The notes beneath the pieces were generated by a model, which was not told the origin of the DNA, did not search any database, and saw nothing but the letters and a program-made list of their open reading frames with translations. A stretch of DNA of 10,463 nucleotides from an uncultured Rhodospirillaceae bacterium (GTDB lineage Bacteria > Pseudomonadota > Alphaproteobacteria > Rhodospirillales > Casp-alpha2). Positions within the stretch are counted from its first letter, which is position 1. Each line of letters begins with the position of its first letter. The stretch spans positions 1-10,463 of the forward strand of contig CAJWVP010000072.1 in NCBI GenBank assembly GCA_913048145.1, in the 5' to 3' direction. Shown one piece after another: positions 1 through 6,616 of this stretch. The translations under genes and the position numbers were made by a program.

Positions 1-2
1 GT

Positions 3-1052
3 GCACCCTACGAAACGGTACTCACCCATGGCTTCGTCATGGCCGAGGACGGCCAGAAGATGTCGAAGTCCCTAGGCAACATCGTCGAACCACAGAACGT
101 CTACAATCAGCAGGGCGCCGATATTCTTCGGCTATGGGTGATCGGTTCGGACTATTCGGAGGACCTGCGAATCGGTCCCGAGATCGTTAAACAACAGGCC
201 GACATCTACCGCCGGCTGCGCAACACCCTGCGGTTCCTACTGGGCAACCTGCATGGGTTCTCCGATGCGGAACGCGTGCCCCTGGAGGATCTGCCGGAGC
301 TTGAGCGCTGGGTCCTAGACCGCCTTTGGCGAATAGACACGGCGCTGCGCGAGACCTGCGAAACTTTTCAATTCCACACCTTCTTCACGGAGCTGCACAA
401 CTTCTGCACGGTGGATCTTTCCGCCTTTTATCTGGATATCCGCAAGGACAGCCTGTACTGCGACCGCCTGGACGAACCGCGTCGCTGCGCCGCGCGCACG
501 GTTTTGGATGAATTGTTCAACTGCCTGACGACCTGGCTGGCGCCTTTCATCTGCTTCACGGCAGAGGAAGCCTGGCTGGCGAGGACCGGCGAGGATGCGG
601 TCAACAGCGTACATCTCCGAACCTTCCCAGACCTGCCAGATGCCTGGCGCGATGATGCATTGATGGAGAAATGGCGACGGGTACGGGCCGTGCGCCGGGC
701 TGTAACGGGCGCGCTGGAACTGGAGCGCGCCGAGAAGCGAATTGGTTCCAGCCTGCAGGCCGCGCCGCGGGTGTTCACGGATGCGGACACGGCCGCCCTG
801 TTCGCTGACCTGAACGCCGCCGAACTGTTCATCACGTCGGGCGCTTCGTTTGATACGGACGCCACCCCCGAAGACGCCTTCCGGTTGGAAGATGTTGCGG
901 ACGTCGCCGTGGTGCCGGCCCTTGCCGGCGGTGAGAAATGCGATCGCTGTTACCAAGTTTTGGAAGATGTCGGCTCCGTCGACGGCCATCCCACGGTCTG
1001 CCGGCGCTGCGCCGATGCGGCCGACAACCACCAACCTCTCGGCCACGGATGA
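3..1052 (+). CDS. ileS: Isoleucine--tRNA ligase, C-terminal part (5' truncated by window edge)
   Basis: Cytoplasmic class I aminoacyl-tRNA synthetase that attaches isoleucine to tRNA-Ile. Only the last 349 residues are visible; the reading frame is open from base 3, so the ATG at 39 is internal and not the true start. The first visible residues (APYETVLTHGFVM) lead into the class I signature KMSKS at 57-71, which closes the catalytic domain. The anticodon-binding helical domain follows, and the C-terminus carries a zinc finger with Cys codons at 939, 948, 999 and 1008 (two CxxC pairs, CDRC and CRRC), as in bacterial IleRS of the E. coli type. The Rossmann HIGH motif and editing domain lie upstream of the window. 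The TGA stop at 1050-1052 overlaps the lspA ATG, the common bacterial ileS-lspA pairing. Identification is near certain. Confidence 0.97.
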   Translation, partial: APYETVLTHGFVMAEDGQKMSKSLGNIVEPQNVYNQQGADILRLWVIGSDYSEDLRIGPEIVKQQADIYRRLRNTLRFLLGNLHGFSDAERVPLEDLPELERWVLDRLWRIDTALRETCETFQFHTFFTELHNFCTVDLSAFYLDIRKDSLYCDRLDEPRRCAARTVLDELFNCLTTWLAPFICFTAEEAWLARTGEDAVNSVHLRTFPDLPDAWRDDALMEKWRRVRAVRRAVTGALELERAEKRIGSSLQAAPRVFTDADTAALFADLNAAELFITSGASFDTDATPEDAFRLEDVADVAVVPALAGGEKCDRCYQVLEDVGSVDGHPTVCRRCADAADNHQPLGHG

Positions 1053-1528
1053 TCCCGAACCAAGTTCACCTTGGCTTAATCCTGGCGGGCCTGATCGCGG
1101 CGCTCGACCAAGCTAGCAAATGGTGGATAGTAGAGACGGTCATGCGGCCACCTCGGATCATCCCATTAACCGACTTCTTCAATCTGGTCTTGGGACTCAA
1201 CCGAGGTGTCAGCTTTGGTATGCTGGATATGCAATCGCCCATGGGCCGCTGGATTCTTGCGGGCCTGGCACTCACCATTACCGCCGCGCTTCTTGTTTGG
1301 ATGTGGCGCGCCAACACGCTCTTGGTGACGGGGGCGCTTGGACTAATTGTCGGCGGCGCAGTGGGTAACGTCATCGACCGGGTGTTGTTGGGCGCCGTGG
1401 TTGACTTCCTGGACTTTCATTGGGCCGGTTATCACTGGCCCGCCTTCAACGTCGCAGACATCGCTATCACCTGTGGCGCGGCGGCGTTGATCTGGGACTC
1501 CTTTTTTGGCGAGCATGAGGAATCCTAA
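1049..1528 (+). CDS. lspA: Lipoprotein signal peptidase (signal peptidase II)
   Basis: Inner-membrane aspartyl protease that removes the signal peptide from diacylglyceryl-modified prolipoproteins just before the lipobox cysteine. The frame is open further upstream, but ATG 1049 gives 159 residues, the usual LspA size, and an ATGA overlap with the ileS stop, so that start is chosen. Four hydrophobic segments are visible (about residues 6-22, 42-60, 68-86 and 93-115, with a further hydrophobic stretch at 136-150). Family motifs: D20-Q-x-S-K, N51-R-G-x-S-F, GNVID-R with catalytic D110, and FNVAD with catalytic D137. The overlap suggests translational coupling to ileS; no clear separate ribosome binding site is seen. 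Its likely clients in this window are the BamF-like lipoprotein immediately downstream and the M48 lipoprotein at 8718-10202. Exact membrane boundaries are estimated by eye. Confidence 0.96.
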   Translation: MIPNQVHLGLILAGLIAALDQASKWWIVETVMRPPRIIPLTDFFNLVLGLNRGVSFGMLDMQSPMGRWILAGLALTITAALLVWMWRANTLLVTGALGLIVGGAVGNVIDRVLLGAVVDFLDFHWAGYHWPAFNVADIAITCGAAALIWDSFFGEHEES

Positions 1529-1532
1529 CTTG

Positions 1533-1561
1533 TTGAAAATTCACCGGTTTGAGCGTAGATT
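1533..1561 (+). promoter_or_regulatory. Candidate sigma-70 promoter for the BamF-like gene
   Basis: TTGAAA at 1533-1538 (5/6 to TTGACA), a 17-nt spacer, then TAGATT at 1556-1561 (4/6 to TATAAT). The expected transcription start, 6-7 nt downstream, falls at A1567 or A1568, that is at the ATG itself. This would make a leaderless transcript, consistent with no useful Shine-Dalgarno sequence before 1568. Read-through from ileS-lspA is equally possible because the gap is only 39 nt. Confidence 0.45.
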
Positions 1562-1567
1562 TCCGGA

Positions 1568-2152
1568 ATGAAACGAAGGATGATCCGTTCGCTGCTCGTT
1601 TTCGCGGTCTTGACACTCTTCGGCGGGGCTCTCGTCAGTTGTGATTCAGTTCGCAAATCCGTTGGGGGCGGAAAGAACGCGCCGGATGAGTTTGTCGTCT
1701 TCAAGCGCCCACCGCTTAGTCTGCCTCCCGAATACGGCCTTCGCCCGCCAGCTCCTGGCGAATCTCGCCCGCAAAAAGTCTCGCCCATGGATCAGGCCCG
1801 CGAAGCTATTCTTGGGAAGAACGCCGTCCGACCCGACGCCACGACGAAAACTGCCAACGTTGGAAGTCCCGGCCTACAAGCGCTGATCACCCAGACGGGC
1901 GCCGACAAGGCGGAACCCAATATCCGCCGGCTGATCAATCAAGAATCATCGGTTCTAGCCGATGAAGACCAGCTATTCGTCAACAAGCTGATTTTCTGGG
2001 TTGACGACAAATCTAACCCGGGGATTGTGGTCGATGCGAAGCAAGAACAGAAACGCATCATGTCCAACCAGGCCCTTGGCAAGCCCATTAATGAAGGCGA
2101 AATTCCCGAAGTGAAGCGCAAGCAGATGCGCAAGGGCCTGTTGGATTTTTAG
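1568..2152 (+). CDS. bamF: BamF-like outer-membrane lipoprotein (DUF3035 family)
   Basis: Predicted 194-residue lipoprotein of the DUF3035 family, described in Caulobacter as BamF, a subunit of the alphaproteobacterial beta-barrel assembly (BAM) complex whose N-terminus resembles part of BamC. The N-terminus has basic residues (MKRRMIRS), a hydrophobic core and the lipobox LVS-C with lipidated Cys25. A flexible linker follows, then the family-typical stretch around residues 38-60 (APDEF..., PPLSLPPEYGLRPP), a low-complexity middle, and a conserved C-terminal part with LFVNKLIFW and VDAKQEQKR. Ser is at +2 after the predicted lipidated Asp-adjacent Cys region (C25-D26), and Asp at +2 would in enterobacteria favour inner-membrane retention, a rule not secure in this group. 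ATG 1568 is preferred; the ATG at 1580 is an alternative with GAAGG directly abutting it. It sits right after lspA, which would process it. Confidence 0.85.
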   Translation: MKRRMIRSLLVFAVLTLFGGALVSCDSVRKSVGGGKNAPDEFVVFKRPPLSLPPEYGLRPPAPGESRPQKVSPMDQAREAILGKNAVRPDATTKTANVGSPGLQALITQTGADKAEPNIRRLINQESSVLADEDQLFVNKLIFWVDDKSNPGIVVDAKQEQKRIMSNQALGKPINEGEIPEVKRKQMRKGLLDF

Positions 2153-2281
2153 GTCGCCGCACCGGTTGTCCAGCCCCGCAATCTGCCCACGCTCAATTCA
2201 GATAAAATCTGCCGCAAAGGCGCCATATTATTTAGGTATAAACGCTGCATCCCTATAGCTACAACCTGTCTGAGACTTTCC
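2153..2281 (+). promoter_or_regulatory. A/T-rich gap before the M16 pair, probable promoter region
   Basis: This 129-nt gap is much richer in A/T than its surroundings, especially 2191-2260. It holds -10-like hexamers TAAAAT (2203-2208), TATAAA (2237-2242) and TATAGC (2254-2259), but none has a convincing -35 at 16-18 nt. A small inverted repeat, CAGAT-AAA-ATCTG, lies at 2199-2211. No T-run terminator is seen after the BamF-like gene. Most likely it provides a promoter for the two M16 genes, but the exact site cannot be chosen. Confidence 0.35.
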
Positions 2282-3619
2282 ATGCCATTATTCCAAAAAA
2301 TATTTTTCGCCGTCCTCCTTGTCCTGACCAGCGTGCCGGAAGCCCAGGCCGCGGTCTTCAACCCCACCACCTTCACCCTGAAAAATGGCATGCAGGTGGT
2401 CATTGTCGAAAACCACCGCGTGCCCGTGGTTACCCACATGGTGTGGTACCGGGTCGGCTCCGCCGATGAAGGGCCCGGGGAAACGGGCATCGCACATTTC
2501 CTCGAACACCTTATGTTCAAGGGCACGAAGAAGCGCAAGCCCGGTGAGTTTTCACAGATCGTGGCCCGCAACGGCGGCCAGGAAAACGCCTTCACGTCGA
2601 CGGACTACACCGCCTACTTCCAGACTATCGCCACGGATCGGTTGGAAATGGTCATGGAAATGGAGGCCGACCGGATGACCAACCTGGTGATCACGGACAA
2701 GGAAGTCGAGCCTGAGCGCTTGGTTGTCCTGGAAGAACGCCGCTCGCGGGTCGACAACAACCCCGGCGCAATCTTGGGTGAACACATCAACGGCGCATTG
2801 TTTCTCAACCATCCTTACCGCAATCCGGTAATCGGCTGGGAACATGACATCAAGGCCCTCGACATCAAACGGATTATGGCCTTCTACAAACGCTGGTACG
2901 CGCCCAACAACGCCATCCTGGTAGTCGCTGGCGCAATTACGGCGGAACAGGTGAGACCGCTGGCAAAGAAGTACTACGGCAAGATCCCAGCCCAACCGCC
3001 GGTGGTTCGGAACCGCGCCAAGGAGCCGCCACAGAGAGCCGCCCGCAAGGTCGTCTTGCGTGACAAGCGGGTCCGCCAGCCGTCCTGGCGGCGCAGCTTC
3101 CTGGCGCCCACCCTTCAATGGGGGGATAAGACCCATGTCTATCCTCTCGAGGTCTTGTCGAACATTCTCGGCGGCGGCGCGTCCAGCCGTCTGTATCGGC
3201 GCCTCGTGGTGGAGAATAAGACCGCCGTCTCGTCGGGGGCTTATTACCGCGGTGATGATCGCGGCCCAGGCCGGTTCGTCCTTTACGCCAGCCCGCGCGG
3301 CGACGTTACCATGGACGCCTTGGAAATGGCCGTCGTAGCAGAAATCACCGATATCATCAAAAACGGCATCACCGCGGACGAGGTCATTCGGGCCAAGGAA
3401 CGCATGGTCGCCGAAGCGGTCTATGCCCGAGATTCCCTAAGCGGTGGCGCCCGCGCCCTCGGGGCGGCGCTGGCGTCAGGACTCAGTGTCGACGACGTAG
3501 AAAGCTGGCCCGACAACATCGCCGCGGTGACGGCGAAACAAATCAACGAAGCGGCCAAGGCCTTGTTCGACAACAACCGATCCGTGACCGGCCTCCTGCT
3601 GCCGGCGAGAGAGAGCTGA
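2282..3619 (+). CDS. M16 family zinc metallopeptidase, catalytic subunit-like, exported
   Basis: Pitrilysin/insulinase-like (M16) protease of 445 residues, predicted periplasmic or membrane-associated. The N-terminus is a signal peptide (MPLFQKIFFAVLLVLT..., cleavage plausible after AQA at residue 23). The inverted zinc motif HxxEH is intact as H72-F-L-E75-H76, and the third ligand is probably E152 (or E151) in VLEERRSR, 75 residues later as the family expects. NAFTSTDYTAY at 102-112 is a further M16 signature. The C-terminal half repeats the M16 fold with GGGASSRLY near residue 300. The length suits a single-chain M16B subunit, as in mitochondrial processing peptidase beta. The neighbour 4 nt downstream is an M16 protein lacking the zinc site, so the two probably form a heterodimer. 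The substrate is unknown. GAGA about 7 nt before the ATG is a weak ribosome binding site. Confidence 0.93.
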   Translation: MPLFQKIFFAVLLVLTSVPEAQAAVFNPTTFTLKNGMQVVIVENHRVPVVTHMVWYRVGSADEGPGETGIAHFLEHLMFKGTKKRKPGEFSQIVARNGGQENAFTSTDYTAYFQTIATDRLEMVMEMEADRMTNLVITDKEVEPERLVVLEERRSRVDNNPGAILGEHINGALFLNHPYRNPVIGWEHDIKALDIKRIMAFYKRWYAPNNAILVVAGAITAEQVRPLAKKYYGKIPAQPPVVRNRAKEPPQRAARKVVLRDKRVRQPSWRRSFLAPTLQWGDKTHVYPLEVLSNILGGGASSRLYRRLVVENKTAVSSGAYYRGDDRGPGRFVLYASPRGDVTMDALEMAVVAEITDIIKNGITADEVIRAKERMVAEAVYARDSLSGGARALGAALASGLSVDDVESWPDNIAAVTAKQINEAAKALFDNNRSVTGLLLPARES

Positions 3620-3623
3620 GCCG

Positions 3624-4949
3624 GTGTTCGTTACCCGTTTCCTTCGGCCGATTCTGACCGGCCTTCTACTTATCGGTGCGGGGCCGGCTTTGGCCATCAA
3701 CGTAGAGCGTGTGAAGACCCCCGGCGGCCTTGAAGCCTGGCTGGTCCAAGATAATTCAAACCCCATTGTCACCATGCGGTTCGCCTTTCGCGGCGGCGCG
3801 GCGCTCGATCCGAAAGGCAAGGTTGGATTGGCCAACCTGGTTGCATCGACCATGGATGAGGGCGCTGGCAATCTGGATTCTCAGTCCTTTCAGAAGACCT
3901 TGGAAGACAAAGCCATCCGCATCCGGTTTGATGCGGGAATGGACAATTTTGGCGGCCAGTTGCAGACCCTGGTCCGTAATCAGGACAAAGCCTTCGATCT
4001 ACTGCGCCTAGCGCTGAATGTGCCGCGCTTCGACGCGGAACCCCTAGAGCGGATTCGCTCTCAGATTCTAGTTGGCCTGAAACAGGACGAGGAGAGCCCG
4101 CACAGCATCGCCGGCAAGGCCATGCGCGAAGCCCTCTATGGTGGCCATCCGTATGGCCGGCCCGCTGACGGCATCCCCGAAAGCGTCAAGGCGATCATAG
4201 CGGACGACCTGCGCGCCTTCGTGAGCCAGCGCCTGACGCGCGATACCCTTGTGATCGGTATCGTTGGCGATATCACGCCAGCCAAACTAGCCGAGTTGCT
4301 GGACGCCACCTTCGGTACTTTGCCTGCCCAAGGTACCGATTGGCGGTTGCCCAAAATCCGCGCCAACACGGACGGACGCACCATCGTCATCAACAAGGAC
4401 GTGCCTCAAAGCGCCATCCTGTTCGCCGACCAAGGCCTGCTCCGCGACGATCCGGACTTCTACGCCGCCTATGTCATGAACCATGTCCTGGGTGGCGGCG
4501 GCTTCACCTCACGCCTGTATGGCGAGGTGCGCGAAAAACGGGGATTGGCCTATTCCATCTCCAGCGGCCTCAATCCCCGCCGCGCCAGCGCCACAACTGT
4601 CGGCGGGGCCGGCACGGCCAACGCGCGGGTTCATGAGACCCTCGACGTCGTCAAGGCGGAATGGCATCGCATGGCCGAAAACGGCGTGACCAACGACGAG
4701 CTCAAGGACGCCAAAACCTATCTGACGGGGGCCTATCCGCTCCAGTTTACGGGTAGCACGCGAATCGCCCGGATGCTTGTCGGCATTCAGTTGGCCGAGT
4801 TAGGGATCGACTACGTCAAGAGCCGCAACGCGTTCATCAACGCCGTGACCCGCGACGACATCGCACGCGTAGCGAAAAAGTTGTTGGATGCCAACCGGTT
4901 GGTCACCGTGGTTGTGGGGCGCCCAGAAGGTTTGCCGGCAACGCGCTAA
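3624..4949 (+). CDS. M16 family protein without zinc site, exported partner subunit
   Basis: Second M16-fold protein of 441 residues, with GTG as the chosen start, 4 nt after the preceding stop. That start gives a normal signal peptide (MFVTRFLRPILTGLLLIGAG, cleavage plausible after ALA at residue 24), and GAG-rich sequence lies just upstream. Aligning GLANLVASTMDEG (68-80) with the catalytic site of the upstream protein shows H to N71, E to A74 and H to S75, so the protein should bind no zinc. The C-terminal half keeps the M16 features GGGGFTSRLYGEVREKRGLAYS (in pieces, codons around 4494-4555), resembling the glycine-rich substrate-binding loop and the Arg/Tyr region of MPP-alpha-like subunits. 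It most likely pairs with the active upstream subunit and helps bind substrate. Function in the cell is not known from sequence. Confidence 0.92.
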   Translation: MFVTRFLRPILTGLLLIGAGPALAINVERVKTPGGLEAWLVQDNSNPIVTMRFAFRGGAALDPKGKVGLANLVASTMDEGAGNLDSQSFQKTLEDKAIRIRFDAGMDNFGGQLQTLVRNQDKAFDLLRLALNVPRFDAEPLERIRSQILVGLKQDEESPHSIAGKAMREALYGGHPYGRPADGIPESVKAIIADDLRAFVSQRLTRDTLVIGIVGDITPAKLAELLDATFGTLPAQGTDWRLPKIRANTDGRTIVINKDVPQSAILFADQGLLRDDPDFYAAYVMNHVLGGGGFTSRLYGEVREKRGLAYSISSGLNPRRASATTVGGAGTANARVHETLDVVKAEWHRMAENGVTNDELKDAKTYLTGAYPLQFTGSTRIARMLVGIQLAELGIDYVKSRNAFINAVTRDDIARVAKKLLDANRLVTVVVGRPEGLPATR

Positions 4950-4972
4950 GCGGCATCCGGCGCATGCTGGCG

Positions 4973-4988
4973 AGAGGCGCGCGCCTCT
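4973..4988. repeat. 16-bp perfect palindrome in the M16-pgi gap
   Basis: AGAGGCGCGCGCCTCT reads the same on both strands. As RNA it could form a 6-bp stem AGAGGC/GCCTCT with a GCGC loop. No T-run follows, so it is not a standard intrinsic terminator. It lies 23 nt after the stop of the second M16 gene and could stabilise the 3' end or bind a regulator. Confidence 0.6.
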
Positions 4989-4997
4989 GGTAGGCTC

Positions 4998-5017
4998 AGC
5001 TCGCTTCGAGCTTTCTG
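4998..5017 (+). terminator. Candidate weak intrinsic terminator before pgi
   Basis: A 6-bp hairpin, AGCTCG-CTT-CGAGCT (4998-5012), runs into TTTCT, a short and imperfect U tract. Together with the 16-bp palindrome just upstream it forms a pair of hairpins separating the M16 genes from pgi. It ends only about 20 nt before the pgi ATG, which leaves no room for a conventional pgi promoter downstream, so it may be an attenuating or processing structure rather than a true stop. Confidence 0.35.
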
Positions 5018-5035
5018 CGGGGTTTTCCGGACGCT

Positions 5036-6616
5036 ATGACCAGTATCATCGCAACCGACGCATGGCGAGCCCTCGCGGGCCATCGTGACACCACTGCATC
5101 CCACACTATCGCTGATCTGTTTGGCGCCGATGGGGACCGATTCAAGAACAATTCGTGGGAGCTTGACGGGGTTCTACTCGATCTCTCCAAGAACCGTATC
5201 GACTACGCCGCTTGGGACGGCTTACTGGCGTTGGCCGAAGACGCCGGGGTGGCCGCGGCGCGCGATGCCATGTACGCCGGGGAAACCATCAACACCACAG
5301 AAGGCCGGAAAGTTCTGCATGTGGCACTGCGCGATGGCACGGGCATCGCCGACGCCGGCGTCGCGGAAGACGTGACGGCGACCATGGCGCGCCTAGCGGC
5401 GTTCGCCCAAGCAGTCCACGATGGATCCCTGACAGGCAAAACAGGCAAACCCTTTCGTCATGTAATCAACATCGGCATCGGCGGTTCCCACATAGGACCC
5501 ATGCTGACCTCAGAGGCTCTGGGGCGCACGGCTTGTCCGGAGGTTCGGTTTGCAGCCAACCTAGACGGCCACGACTTGGCCGCGGCGCTGGCCGATGTCG
5601 ATCCGGAAACAACCCTTTTTTTGGTTGGCTCGAAAAGCTTCACCACACAGGAAACATTGACCAATGCCGCCTCAGCCGCGCGATGGCTGACCGAGGCGGT
5701 GGGCTCGAATGCCGTCAGCGGTCATTTTGCCGCGCTAACCGCGAAACCAGACGCGGCCAAGGCCTTCGGGATTGCAGCTCAACACATCTTCCCCATTTGG
5801 GATTGGGTCGGCGGCCGGTTCTCTTTATGGTCGGCCGTCGGCCTGCCATCGGCTTTGGCCATGGGCTGGTCTGCCTTTGCTGCTATGTTGGACGGCGCTC
5901 ACGCCATGGACCGCCATTTTCGCGATGCGCCCTTGGCGGTAAACCTTCCCGTTCGCCTGGCCTTAGCGGGAATCTGGAACATCAACATGGAGGGTCTGGG
6001 CGCCCTTGCCGTGGTGCCCTATGATGAACGTTTGCGGTCCTTACCGGCCTTCATCCAGCAACTGGACATGGAGAGCAACGGCAAGGGCGTGACGCAAACC
6101 GGCGCACCCCTGGACGTCGCGGCGGCGCCAATTGTGTTTGGCCTCGCCGGCACCAACGCCCAACACACCTTTCATCAATGGCTTCATCAGGGGCCCTTGG
6201 GCGCCGCCGTGGAATTCATCGGCGTCGCCCGTCCGGATCATGGTTTTAGCGGTCACCACGACAAACTGATCGCCAACCTCCTGGCCCAGGCAGAGGCCCT
6301 GGCCCTGGGCACAGACGGTGACGGTGACGTGAACCGCGCCTGCCCCGGCAATCGACCGTCGACGACGATCCTGTTGGAAACCCTGGATCCAAAACGGCTT
6401 GGTATGCTGCTGGCGCTCTATGAACATAAAGTCTTCGTTCAAGGGGTCATCTGGGGAATCAACAGCTTCGACCAATTCGGCGTTGAACTGGGCAAACAAC
6501 TCGCAGCGCGCCTGCTTCCTGACATGGGCGAGGTCCCTACGGGCGCCCGGACCTATGATTCCTCCACCGCCGGTCTGTTGGCGCGCTACCAGTCCTGGCG
6601 CGGATTGCCAGAATGA
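5036..6616 (+). CDS. pgi: Glucose-6-phosphate isomerase
   Basis: Cytoplasmic enzyme interconverting glucose 6-phosphate and fructose 6-phosphate in glycolysis and gluconeogenesis. The 526-residue product is close to the usual 540-550. Two SIS-type sugar-phosphate-binding folds are visible: VINIGIGGSHIGP (143-155) and GSKSFTTQET (198-207) line the phosphate site. Catalytic residues recognised by family position are R261 in GGRFSLWSAVG (PGI signature), E346 in QLDMESNGK, H377 in NAQHTFHQ, and K487 in FDQFGVELGK (second PGI signature, from 478). ATG 5036 is supported by the family length and a GGA about 7 nt upstream. Its stop overlaps the mutL ATG (ATGA at 6613-6616), indicating one transcript. 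The C-terminus ends shortly after RYQSWRG, slightly shorter than enterobacterial Pgi but with nothing essential missing. Confidence 0.97.
   Translation: MTSIIATDAWRALAGHRDTTASHTIADLFGADGDRFKNNSWELDGVLLDLSKNRIDYAAWDGLLALAEDAGVAAARDAMYAGETINTTEGRKVLHVALRDGTGIADAGVAEDVTATMARLAAFAQAVHDGSLTGKTGKPFRHVINIGIGGSHIGPMLTSEALGRTACPEVRFAANLDGHDLAAALADVDPETTLFLVGSKSFTTQETLTNAASAARWLTEAVGSNAVSGHFAALTAKPDAAKAFGIAAQHIFPIWDWVGGRFSLWSAVGLPSALAMGWSAFAAMLDGAHAMDRHFRDAPLAVNLPVRLALAGIWNINMEGLGALAVVPYDERLRSLPAFIQQLDMESNGKGVTQTGAPLDVAAAPIVFGLAGTNAQHTFHQWLHQGPLGAAVEFIGVARPDHGFSGHHDKLIANLLAQAEALALGTDGDGDVNRACPGNRPSTTILLETLDPKRLGMLLALYEHKVFVQGVIWGINSFDQFGVELGKQLAARLLPDMGEVPTGARTYDSSTAGLLARYQSWRGLPE

Noticed and set aside
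315..1046. Open frame of 243 codons antisense to ileS
   Set aside because: It lies wholly inside the well-supported ileS gene, has no recognisable motif and is the kind of antisense opening produced by GC-rich codon bias.
938..1048. Longer lspA starting at 938
   Set aside because: The extra 37 codons lie inside the ileS zinc finger in another frame and are Arg-rich; ATG 1049 gives the usual length and the ATGA overlap.
5212..6024. 270-codon plus-strand ORF inside pgi in another frame
   Set aside because: Rich in Arg, Gly and His with no domain, and fully contained in pgi, whose catalytic residues are all present.
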